Shown here: one piece after another, positions 21,107-32,053 of the stretch
How positions within the stretch are numbered: the stretch's first letter is position 1
How the letters are laid out: each line of letters opens with the position of its first letter
Origin: Tritrichomonas musculus
Lineage: Eukaryota > Parabasalia > Tritrichomonadida > Tritrichomonadidae
Assembly (NCBI GenBank): GCA_039105265.1
Contig: JAPFFF010000006.1
Coordinates: 5,208,001-5,272,000, forward strand
Direction of reading: 5' to 3'
Length of the DNA: 64,000 nucleotides
The notes under the pieces: model-generated
What the model saw: only the letters and a program-made list of their open reading frames with translations
Told to the model about the DNA's origin: nothing
Databases searched by the model: none
Program-made: the position numbers and the translations under genes

Positions 21107-23790
21107 ATGGAAGATATATCTCACGTGATATAGGTAAAGCAATTCATTATTATTCACTTGCTGCAAATCAAAAAGATCTACAAGCTCAATACAATTTAGG
21201 CGCAATATATTATGAAGGAAAATATGTTGAACGTGATATGAATAAAGCAATACATTATTTCTCACTTGCAGCAAACCAGAATCTTATACAAGCTCAATAT
21301 AATTTAGGAACTATTTATTATGAAGGAAAATATGTTGAATGTGATATAAATAAAGCAATTCATTATTATTCTCTTGCAGCAAATCAAAATGATCCACAAG
21401 CTCAATACAATTTAGGCGCAATTTATTATGAAGGAAAATATGCTGAACGTGATATGAATAAAGCAATACATTATTTCTCAATTGCAGCAAACCAGAATCT
21501 AATGCAAGCTCAATATAATTTAGGAACTATTTATTATGAAGGAAAATATGTTGAATGTGATATAAATAAAGCAATTCATTATTATTCACTTGCAGCAAAT
21601 CAAAATGATCCACAAGCTCAATACAATTTAGGCGCAATTTATTATGAAGGTAAATATGCTGAACGTAATATAAATAAAGCAATTCATTATTTCTCACTTG
21701 CAGCAAATCAAAACCTTATGCAAGCTCAATATAATCTAGGTATTATTTATAATGAAGGAAAACATGTTGAATGTGATATAAGTAAAGCAATTTATTATTA
21801 TTCTCTTGCTGCAAATCAAAATGATCTGCAATCCCAATTCAATCTTGCAAAGATTTATGATGATGAAAAATGCGCTTTACATGATATAAACAAAGCTATT
21901 TATTATTATTCACTTGCTGCAAACCAAAATTGTATAGAAGCACAATTTTGTCTTGGAGTTATTTATCATGAATGTAAATTAGTTTCCCGTGATATTAATA
22001 AAGCAATTTATTATTATTCACATGCAGCCAATGGTAATCATCCAAAGGCACAATTCAATCTAGGCACAATTTATTATGAAGGACAATATATAAAACAGGA
22101 TATACAAAAAGCAATTCATTATTATTCTTTAGCTGCAAATCAAAATGTACCAAGAGCGCAATATAATCTTGGTACAATTTTTTATGAAGGAAGATATGTT
22201 ATGCATGACATTGATAAAGCAATTTATTATTTAACGCAGGCAGCAAATAATAATTATATGATGGCAGAATTTCTGCTCGGTCTAATATATTCTCAAGGAA
22301 AATTTACTTCACGAGATGTTGATAAAGCCATTCATTATTTTATATTAGCAGCAAATCAAGGTTGTGTTGATTCACAATTTAATCTAGGTTTAATTTATTC
22401 TAATGGTGAATATGTTGATCGTAATATCAATAAAGCAATTCATTATTATACACTCGCTGCAGATCAAAATTGTACAGAAGCACAATATAATCTTGGTTCC
22501 ATTTATTATAATGGCATATACGTTGAACGTAATATTAATAAAGCAATTCATTATTATATACTTGCAGCAAAAAAATATTTTATGAAAGCACAATTTAAAC
22601 TTGGGCTCATTTATTATGAAGATCTTTATATTACATCTGATATCTACAAAGCATTTTATTATTTCACAGAGGCTGCAAAACAAAATCATCCACAATCGCA
22701 ATTTTATTTAGGAAAAATTTATTTTGAAGGCAGAAATATCACACTTGATATTAATAAAGGAATCCATTATTTGACATTATCTGCAAATCAAAATTATTGG
22801 CAAGCACAACTTTATTTAGGAAGTATTTATTATGAAGGAAAATATGTTAAACAAGACATCAAAAAAGCTATTCATTATTTTACTTTAGCAACAAATCAAA
22901 ATAACCCAGAAGCACAATATAATCTAGGAGTAATATATCATGTTGGACAATATGTAAAACGTGATATAAATAAAGCTATTTATTATTATACTTTAGCAGC
23001 AAATCAAAATTTAAAACAAGCACAGTATAATCTTGGCACTATTTATTATATGGGTGATCTATGTCAAAAAAATATTAAAAAAGGCATATTTTATATAATG
23101 CTTTCATCAAAAAACCAAGATAGACTTGCAAATTTTGCACATGGATTTCTACTTCATGAAGGGAAATATGTAAAGAAAAATGTAACAGAAGCAATACATT
23201 ATTATAAAACAGCTTCGTCATTCAACAATCAATATGCAAAAAATAATCTTGGTGTAATTTATAAGAATGGCTGCTGTGAAATTAAAAAACAAGTAAACAA
23301 TGCTATTGAATATTTTAAAGAAGCCATTCAGCAAAAAAATGACTACTTGGCAATGTACAATTTAGCACATATATACATATTTGATAATGCAATTGAACAT
23401 GTTTTCAATAAATCAATTGAATTATTAATAAAATCGTCAGATTATTTTATTTTTTCATTCAGTTTATTATGCTTGCTATTTGCTAAGAAGTTTGATTTTA
23501 ATATTGATACAATCATTAAAGAAATTGAAAATTTTCATGGCATGACCAAAGATTTGTCAGCAAAAATATGTCAACATATTATTGATAATGATTTTTTAAA
23601 TCAATCATTTTTGGAATATTTATATGAACGCTTTTCAAAAGAATATTTTGTATATGATATAAGCCTACAGCCAATTTCATCAGCAAATCTTGAAAATATA
23701 ATTAAAGATTGTACTACACCAAAATACCTAAATGCAAAAGAAATTTCAACAGAATTTTATAAAGGTTTTGGATATAAGATTAATATATGA
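21093..23790 (+). CDS. Kinase-Sel1 protein, C-terminal frame (long Sel1 repeat array)
   Basis: This frame opens at 21004, but only from about 21093 is it the homologous one; it lacks its own ATG until 21238. It encodes more than 20 Sel1-like repeats of 36 residues with the consensus AQYNLGxIYYEGKYVxxDINKAI-HYYSLAANQN (paired helices, a protein-binding solenoid). A non-repeat C-terminal domain of about 130 residues follows, shared with the gene at 32054. The first repeats are nearly identical two-repeat units of 216 bp (about 21200-21850), pointing to recent tandem amplification. It follows the kinase frame 19595-21106 and is its frameshifted continuation. Either the gene is newly broken or the assembly carries an error. 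Confidence 0.8.
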
Positions 23791-24351
23791 ATTAATCTAC
23801 TTTTTTCATTCATCTTCTTTCGACTCCATCTTGGAAATTTAAAGGCCAGTGATGCATAAAAGATGAAGAATTTCTTTTCTAAGCAAGGAGTTGGAAAGGA
23901 AACTGATTTTTAAAAAAATCATTTCAATAAATGAAATTAAAATAATAACATTTATTCTGCGGTTAAAAAAACATATTTATTCCATAATAAAAAAAAATTC
24001 GTTAGTAAAAGAAAATGTGCGAGTTTTAGTGGTGGGTATGAAAACAAAAAGTTGATGTTATATAATTGAATGATATCATTCAACTGTTTATCATATCATA
24101 AACTTTTTGAATTGAAAAACAGTTTCGATCCAAATTTGGATAGACAGCATGTTAACTTGACTCAAAATAACTAGCATTTTTGTTTAATGCTTCTTATTAA
24201 TGACTTTTAAAAAGATAGGTAATTGCACAAATAAAAATGGAAACATTTTCTAAACTGGTACGCATCAAGTCACAGTTTATATTTTTTAAGTCTGACAAAT
24301 TTTTATTATTTTTGACAAATGTGAAACTCTGTCAAAATTTTAAAAATAATT
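23791..24351. other. Intergenic, nothing recognised
   Basis: AT-rich spacer between the Sel1 gene and the RING gene. AACTTTTTGAATTGAAAAAC at about 24098 resembles words upstream of genes at 40295 and 62540/62600. The frame from 24237 covers its end but looks non-coding there. Confidence 0.5.
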
Positions 24352-24425
24352 TCATTTTTTACTTTGAAGAATGTCAGAAGACAATCAAAAAAACAGCAAA
24401 CCCGACTCCAGGAAGAGGAGATGGA

Positions 24426-24755
24426 ATGAGAAATGATGAAAGAATACCATCAAGCAACCAAAATGAAGAAAATGCTCCAAATCCAAAAATTTATATAGAG
24501 AGATATCGCCCAGTTTATGTTATTTCAGGATCAAATAGAGACACAACACTATGCCCAGTATGCCTTAATCAACTTGATCAAGCATGCGCAAAATGTCTAT
24601 CAGAAGGAACCACAGATCCAAATAGATGTCACATTGTTGAAGGAAAATGTGGACATAAATTCCATTGTCACTGCTTATATGAATGGCTCAAAATTTCACC
24701 ATATTGTCCAAATGCATCATGTGGATTAAGATGGGAAACTGTTGGAGAAAAATAA
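24426..24755 (+). CDS. RBX1/ROC1-like RING-H2 protein, 109 aa from this Met
   Basis: The zinc-binding part follows RBX1 closely: CPVC (43-46), CAKC (54-57), Cys68, then CGHKFHCHC (75-83) and EWLK, ending with CPNASC (94-99). RBX1 recruits the E2 enzyme in cullin-RING ubiquitin ligases; APC11 and RBX2 are relatives. The aspartate that RBX1 uses as its last zinc ligand is not conserved here, and Cys99 may replace it. The start is uncertain: the frame is open back to 24237, but the part before 24426 looks non-coding. An initiator-like TCATTT at 24352 is followed by an ATG at 24371 in another frame that gives a basic 21-residue tail of RBX type. The N-terminus may therefore be frameshifted. The stop lies within TAAA. 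Confidence 0.75.
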   Translation: MRNDERIPSSNQNEENAPNPKIYIERYRPVYVISGSNRDTTLCPVCLNQLDQACAKCLSEGTTDPNRCHIVEGKCGHKFHCHCLYEWLKISPYCPNASCGLRWETVGEK

Positions 24756-25693
24756 ATTGTTACAAATATTGTAACATAGATTTTTTTAAATAAATAATAA
24801 CAAATATAATATTTTATTTTTCTAAATATAAATTAAAAACCAATAACATTCAATGATATTGTTCATATTTTAAAAATAGATTTAGAATTTGCTCAATCCA
24901 GAATTAAAATAGCATAATGTGATATTTATATTAAATATTAAGTTTTGTTTTTCATTGGATGAATAAATAAGATATAAATAACTTTTTTAGTAAATATTTA
25001 AATACAAATACCATTTCTCAAAAAAGAAGAAAAGCATAGGTAATATTGATTGGAAATTTAAATAAAGCATATCATCTTTTGTTTGTCATATTAAAAAAAT
25101 GTTCATATATAGATTTTCTTTTTAAAAAAACAAGATCTTATAAATATATTATTTGATTTTGAATTTTGAATACGTTATTCATATTAAAAAAAAAAAACGT
25201 TATAATTGGTGGAAAAAACTACATTTTGAGGACAAAACTATTATTTTCATTCCCGATTTAAACTGTCTGCATCAAAAGCATCATTTAACAAGATTGGAAA
25301 GTGCCTCACAGCTTAATGAAGCAAATGATATTTTCTATATCATTAGAATGCTTCAAATTTTGAATATAGTTTGATCATAAGCAATGATTACGAGTACTTT
25401 ATAATTTATACATCAAATATCATTCTTTATGATTTGAATAATATCTAAATATATGTTTTTATTAAATAATTCTTTGAAATTCTTGTTAACTAAGTTTTCT
25501 CTATCAATTTATATTTCGAAAGGAATTTATGATTTTAATTAAATTTTTTATTTGAAATGATCGAAACTTATTGATATGATTTTACTTTTTGCACACACAA
25601 AAGCTTTTCGCAAAGAAGCTTTTTTTTTTTATAAAAAAAAAAATATTCAAAAATAAACCTTTTTATAAAAAAGTCACTTTTTTTTAAAAAAAA
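24756..25693. other. Intergenic, nothing recognised
   Basis: AT-rich. A 73-codon frame at 25153-25374 has no ATG at its start and no known domain and is not called. A hairpin AAAGCTT/AAGCTTT sits near 25610-25630, just before the next transposon. Confidence 0.5.
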
Positions 25694-27245
25694 AAGGAGA
25701 ACGAAGACGGTTTTTCTTGTACGTTAAAAAATATATTAAAATGATTTTATATAATTAATTAATAGTCATTTTTTCGATATTTGTTAATATTAATATTTTT
25801 TAATCATATTTAAATGAATTTGCATTATTATAAATACATTTATTGTTCAAATAATGGAAATTATATGTTATCAGTATCTGATTTTGATAAATAGGTATGT
25901 GAAATTAAGAAATCGTTTATATAAAAGATTAGTGATGGCATTATAACCCAATTGACCCTGCCAGAAAAGAAATTCAGCGTATGAATTTTTATTTATTTTA
26001 TAAGAAAGAAAAAATAATCATTAAATGTTTTTTGAAAGATTTTGAATAAATTATTTATTTCTATTCAATTACTCTCAATTAAAATATTTCTTTGAGATAA
26101 TTTCTTTTTTTTTTAAGAATTTTATTTATTTTATTTATGGATAATTTATTCAATATAAACTTATTACAATGGCAATTATATTATTAAAATATTTATATAT
26201 GTTTATATATAAAATATAAAATATAAATATTTTATTTATAAAATGATAAAAATAGTTCAATTTTACATTCTCAATCATCAATAAGAAATTTTAAATTAAA
26301 TATCATCGTCCAAGAGTCAATTTTGATAACAATTTCATATAAAATAAATCTTTCATATTCAATTATTAATTTTCATGAAATTCCATCAAACAATGTATTA
26401 AAGTAGGATTTTTCTTATAAAACATTTGTATTTCTTTATCATTAAATCTGTATTTATATTAATTTATCAAAATGAAGCCTATTAATAAATAATTTTATTA
26501 TAATTTTAATATTTATTAAAATAAGCAAATTTTATTAATTATTACATAAGTAATAAGTAATATTTCACACCTTTACTTTGCTATTTTAGCCTTTTTCCTC
26601 AATCCAATATATCTTATATTTTGGCTTCAAATTTGAAATATATCATATAAAAATCCAATATTTAATCAATTTAACAGGCTGGGTAAGCTCTTTTAATTTT
26701 TTTTTAGATTTGAAAAAAATATTTATAAAAAATATACTAAATAATTAAGCATAACATTTTAGTATGTCATTATATAAAAATATAATAGTAAAAAAAGTGA
26801 TTTATGTCATTTTTGTTAAGATAAAATAAAAATGAAAGAGATTATTTTATATAGTTTTAATTCAATTTTTTAAAAAAAATAAAATGTTATTATCTTATTA
26901 TATTTTTATAAACTCTATATAATATCACATGATATAGTTTGTATACAATATAAAATAAATTGATAAAATCATAAACTATGAAAAATAATTATACAGCTGG
27001 CACAGATTCTTTGTAACAATTTTGATATCTAAATGTTACAAGAAATTGAATTAAAAATCTATCTTAACAATTCAATTTATTAACTTTTTCATAACTTTTA
27101 TTGTTATTTTGTGAATATCTTTGTTTCCCTACGATATTTCTTTTTGGTTTCTTATTAAGAATTATTCAATATATAATATTATATTTATATTTATATAAAA
27201 TAACTCGGAAAAAATCTTTGTCATAACCGTCTCTCCGTTCTCCTT
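25694..27245. mobile_element. Mutator-like non-autonomous element with AAGGAGAACG ends, 1.55 kb
   Basis: Left end AAGGAGAACGAAGACGGTTT and, inverted, right end AAGGAGAACGGAGAGACGGT. The direct repeat TTAAAAAAA flanks both sides (9 bp; the left A run is one longer). Ends and duplication size match the nested element at 6097-7254. The interior is very AT-rich with no ORF. Confidence 0.65.
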
Positions 27246-27454
27246 TTAAAAAAACAAATTTTTTTCGAAAAAGGGTATGCTTTCAGATATAACTTATACA
27301 CATCAAAATAAATATGTTTTATAAATATAATTCTTTATTTTCAAAAAGGAAATCCCTTTTTCTCCGAGCTCTAATATATTTCAAAATATGTCATATGTGA
27401 GAATTTTTTATATCACATTACAGTTATTACATATTTGTTGATTCTCTTTGTAAA

Positions 27455-28960
27455 ATGAGCAAATTTGCTATCAAACCTTCCATCAGATCTGATAAAAATC
27501 TTGTTTATAAAGGAAAAAAATATCCTGTTAATTTTAGTACCCTCAAAAAGTATTCCAATTTCTTTTTCAATAAAAAGAAAGATTTTAAGAACCTAGATGA
27601 TATAGAAATATCAGAAAATCTTGATTTATCGGAAGACTCTATTCAAAATTTCGTATTATGTTGCCAAAATGAATCATTTAATATTACGGATGAAAATGTT
27701 TTTTCACTCAGACAACTTTCGATTTTTTATGAAGTTCCAGAGTTGATAACGATAACAAATAATTATATCCAAGACAACCAAGAAAAACTAATTTTTCAAT
27801 CAATTTTATTCAAATCTCAACATCAAAATGAAGAAATTCAATTTGACGTTCTCAAATATGATGAAGAAATCATTTCGGCCGACTTTTTCAAATATATTAA
27901 TAATGAACAATTGCTGACTCTTCCAATTCCGGTTTTGTATCGAATATTAAATCGTTCTGTGCCGAAATTGAGTGAAATTGAAAGTGAAAAGCAAAACCAA
28001 ATAATTGAATTCTTATTCAAATGCCTGGATAAGCACAAAAGGAAGGCATCTGTTTTGTTTTCAATCATTGATTTCGATAACGTTAATTGCTTCATTTTTT
28101 CACGATTAATTGACCATTATAGTGATGTGTTTGACTTTGGAATGATTGATTCAAAATGTCTTATGAAAACTGTTTCTCATTTGCTGAGTGAATTGAATAA
28201 GTTGAAGTTTGAATTCTCAAGTAAAATTAAGGAATTAAATCAGTTGGTTGAAGATCAAAAAGAAATTATTAAGAAAGAGCAATTAAAAATGAAGGAGCAA
28301 GAAGAAATAAATAAAAAACAGTTTGACTCTCTTTTAGATACAATTAGAGAAGAACGTCAAAAAGAGCGCCAAGAATGGCAGAATTCATTCAATCAAATCA
28401 AAGAGCAAACGCAAAAGGAATTAGAAAATATAAAAAAAAGAAAACAAATTTTATATAATGATAACCAGCATTTTTCAGGAATAGTAAATTATCTTCGAAA
28501 CAATTCCTCTGAAGATATTAGCAGTGTAATAAATATTACAGCTTCTTCCAACTTAAATAAAGAAAAGTACATTCCTAATAATCTGGTTTTATTTAATGAT
28601 AATAAGAAAAACTTTCTTTCAGATAATAAGCAGAACAGTTGGTTCTGTTTTGATTTCAAAAATTGCAGAGTAATTTTAATGAATTACACAATTAGAACAG
28701 CAAGAATGCCAACCACAAATGATTGTCATCCAAAAAGTTGGGTTATTGAAGGGTCAATTGACAATGAAACGTGGGAAAAAATTGATGAAGTAAACGATTG
28801 TTCAGAGCTGAATGGTGAGAGCCTTGTTTACACTTTCACAGTAAAAAATCAAAGTTCAAAGGAATATCAATACATTCGAATGAAGCAAACAGGAAAGAGC
28901 TGGTCAAATCAGGATTATCTTGCTGTTGACTCTTTTGAATTATTTGGTATATTAATTTAG
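27455..28960 (+). CDS. BTB-like / coiled-coil / discoidin-domain protein, 501 aa
   Basis: Residues about 8-115 resemble a BTB/POZ-like fold as seen in trichomonad families (KGKKYPVNFSTLKKYSNFF; then SENLDLSEDSIQNFVLCCQ). About 120-240 is BACK-like. Residues 250-335 are a strongly charged coiled coil (KKEQLKMKEQEEINKKQFD). Residues 345-501 are a discoidin (F5/8 type C) beta-sandwich with the signature pieces WFCFDF, YTIRTARM, WVIEGSIDNETWEKID and YIRMKQTGKSW. The order BTB-BACK-discoidin recalls animal BTBD9, a likely CUL3 adaptor. Two relatives lie at 42689 and 51038; only this one has the inserted coiled coil. Function as a ubiquitin-ligase adaptor is inference. Confidence 0.8.
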   Translation: MSKFAIKPSIRSDKNLVYKGKKYPVNFSTLKKYSNFFFNKKKDFKNLDDIEISENLDLSEDSIQNFVLCCQNESFNITDENVFSLRQLSIFYEVPELITITNNYIQDNQEKLIFQSILFKSQHQNEEIQFDVLKYDEEIISADFFKYINNEQLLTLPIPVLYRILNRSVPKLSEIESEKQNQIIEFLFKCLDKHKRKASVLFSIIDFDNVNCFIFSRLIDHYSDVFDFGMIDSKCLMKTVSHLLSELNKLKFEFSSKIKELNQLVEDQKEIIKKEQLKMKEQEEINKKQFDSLLDTIREERQKERQEWQNSFNQIKEQTQKELENIKKRKQILYNDNQHFSGIVNYLRNNSSEDISSVINITASSNLNKEKYIPNNLVLFNDNKKNFLSDNKQNSWFCFDFKNCRVILMNYTIRTARMPTTNDCHPKSWVIEGSIDNETWEKIDEVNDCSELNGESLVYTFTVKNQSSKEYQYIRMKQTGKSWSNQDYLAVDSFELFGILI

Positions 28961-29074
28961 TTTTTCTTTGAAAATAATAACCTTTTATAAATTTATATGT
29001 CTCTAATTTAAAATATAGTTTAATCACGAAATATTTATATAAAACTAACTTTATTATCAAATATGAAAAAAAAC

Positions 29075-30650
29075 TTATTCTATTAATAATGGTTGGCTAA
29101 CAATCTCCAGTTTGTTCCCATATATATCGACTAATAAAGCATGTAAATAATATGTTCCTTTTGTTTTTAAGAAGAAAACTTTTTGTGAGAAGCTTTTAAT
29201 TAGATCTCCTATTTCATATGAACTTATTCTTAAAGAAGTTGAATTATTTTCATCCAATTTGTATCTGCTTTTGTTATAATCTAATGAAACTCCATTTTCA
29301 TTTGTTATAATTGTTCCTTTAATAATATTATATTCATAAACATCGATTGATATTTCTCCACTCAATTTTTTGGTTTCAATTTGCTTAGATAATTCAAATT
29401 GCTTCAAGTTCTTTCATTTTCTCTTCTTGCTCTTTAATTTTCTTTTCTTGTTCCTCAAACCTTTTTTGATTTTCTTCTTTTTCTTTTTCATATTTATTTT
29501 TATTTGTTTTTTCAAGTTCTTTGATTTTTTGTGCCTGCTTTTCAATGATTTTTAAAAGAACCTCTTGATTATGTTTGGTCATTTCGTTTGCTGATTGATT
29601 TTTGTGTGTATCTGTTTCTATTATCAACTTTTGATTATTATTTATTTCAGCATCTTTTGTTTTTTCAGTTTTTTCAACTTTTTTCTCTTCATTTCCATTT
29701 GTGTTATCTGATTTTTTTATTCATTAAGTTTTTGTACAGCTTCTTCATTCCCTTGGTAGGCAGCCAATTGGTAATATTTAATTGCATTATTTTTATTTAT
29801 CGGAATTCCGATTCCAAGTAAATTTCCATTTGCGTATTCCATCATTGATTCTACATGATAAAGATCAGTAGCAACTTTAAAATAATTCATTGCAAAAGAT
29901 TCATCTTTTATTTTGTTTTCACCTGTTTTCAATAAAATTCAATACAAGTAATAAGCATAAGAAAAGTTTTGGCTAATTGCCTTTTTGATGTAAAGCAATC
30001 ATTAATTGTATAAAAAGTGACTGGATTATTCAATGACAAACACTTTGGAACAATTTCTTTGAAAATTTTAGGAAATATTTTATTCTTCAAAAAATTCTTA
30101 TAAAAATCTTTCTTGTTTTTGTTGTCGTGTAAAAATAAGAAATAAATGACAAATTAAAACGACATATGAATAAACATCATTTTTCATTGTTGGTGAAAAA
30201 ATTGTCATATTAGGTTCTCTCTATTCTTTATTATCTAATTCTTCAGAATCAATGTACAATTTCTTCATTGGATATAGGCCAAAATCACACAAATAACATT
30301 GCTTAGCTTCATCAATAATTTTGTTTGATGGACACAAATTTCCATGTCGAATTAGATGCTTGTGAAGATTCAGCATTCTCTCAGCAACAGCAAATAAACA
30401 ATTTAAAATATCATTGATTTTCCATTTTGTTTAAAAATCTGGAGTTTGGAGAATTTTTCCAAGTGTGTTTGATGAAATATATTTCATTGAAAAAGTCGGA
30501 TTAAAAGTTGCTGTTAGAGATGAAAAAGAATATTGTTTATAGAATTCAAGATATTGTATTTTCAAATTTGAAACCTTCTTTTTCATGTTTCAATAGATTC
30601 TAAGTTCTTTGTTTTAATTCACTTTTGTACTTTCCACTTATCATGACTCT
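29075..30650 (-). pseudogene. Decayed kinase-Sel1 gene
   Basis: Reading on the minus strand, a kinase relic lies near 30640-30220: HGNLCPSNK in place of the catalytic loop, then CDFGLYP at the DFG position. Next come a Sel1 segment (29717-29932; KNNAIKYYQLAAYQGN), a Glu/Lys coiled coil (29394-29627) and a C-terminal domain of about 110 residues (29075-29407) that I do not recognise. Stops and frame changes separate all parts. HGNL lacks the catalytic aspartate, so the parent may already have been a pseudokinase. It belongs to the same broad kinase-Sel1 class as its neighbours but is a distinct subfamily with a coiled-coil tail. Confidence 0.75.
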
Positions 30651-30718
30651 TCATTTATTTGAAAAAATTATAAAACCGCTTTTTATTTCCACTTAAGAAT
30701 AATTTTAAAGATCCGATA

Positions 30719-31560
30719 AGCCTCTCAATTTTTAAATGAAAAAAACATAAATATCTCATCATAATTTCTATTTCAAAATTGTTTGAATTATTATTTATTT
30801 TTTTAATATATATTTTCAATTTTTCTAAATCATCAAAATATTTTTTCTAATTTATGGCATGTTAATTATATATTTAAAATTGCATCGTAACTTTTTTAAA
30901 TGGCTATTTCTCTGTGAATTGGATATATTTTTATTTCGATAAATTAATTATTCATAGAGTTATTTTGAGTTATGTAAAAAAAGCAAATCTGACACTCTAA
31001 CCGTTTTTTAAAATGAGCTTGTTTTAAAAAATGTGATTAAAATGATTATTCATTTTATGGGCCAAAATTGTTTATTTTTTTATATTTTCAAATGATATAA
31101 TGATTTTATAAATTCGTTGCATCTGCCAAAATATATTTTTTTGAATTTTTGGTGAAGTTCCTCAAATTATCAGAACTCACCGTAACTTTATTATACCTTA
31201 TATCTATATTATGTTATTATGATGATTGATGATATCGATTAAATTTTGAAAAAGTTATTTTAAATTTAAATATAAAAATAGCCAAAACTGAACTTTATTT
31301 CAATATGAGTAAAACAAAATTAGCAAAAAACCTTTTTTACAATTTAAAATATTCACATTGTTCAATATATTCTTAAGATTTTTTTTCCCTAGTGATCATA
31401 AATAATTATTTAAGAAAATTATCTGAACGAAATCAATTAAACAAGTAAATTTATGCAAATAGTTACATATATTTATTATTCTAATAAATACTATGCTTAA
31501 ATTATGAATCACATAAATTAATTGCAATTATATAACAATAAAAAAAAAAATTGAGAGGCT
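30719..31560. mobile_element. TA-flanked MITE, 842 bp
   Basis: The TIRs are AGCCTCTCAATTTTT at 30719 and its inverse ending at 31560 (about 15 bp), flanked by TA on both sides (30717-30718, 31561-31562), as for Tc1/mariner-type insertion. No ORF. It abuts the 5' side of the decayed kinase-Sel1 gene. The next 490 bp (31561-32053) are AT-rich with nothing recognised. Confidence 0.55.
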
Positions 31561-32053
31561 TAAAATTATAGATTTTAATTGCCAATAAAATTGTTACCAT
31601 ACGAATAAGATATAATTAATTGCAAATCCTTAAAATCATAATATTATTTCTATAAATATAAATAGATTACATCTTTTATAGAATTATTAGAACTATAATA
31701 ATATTACATAAAATTTATTATCTATAAAATATATATTTATTGTAAATATATTTAAAGATATTTATATTTTATTATAATTCATTTTTTGCGAAGGCCCACA
31801 ATTATTTCACAGAATCTTCACAATTTTTTTCTCTCAAATTTATGCGGATCAACCTTAAAAAAGATTTCTATTTGGAAATGAGCCATTTTAATTTAAATGT
31901 ATTTAATCTTTAATTTAAAATAAAAATTTTCAATCATATCAATTAAATTTTTTAAAGAATTTGTTTAGTTTTAAATTTCCTGTTTATAAAGTCGGTAAAA
32001 ACTTGATTAATACGAATATTGAGTTATTTCAATATTCCTTTTTAATGAAGAAA

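Noticed and set aside
25153-25374. 73-codon plus-strand frame
   Set aside because: Begins at TTG, has no in-frame start near the front, no recognisable domain, lies in AT-rich spacer.
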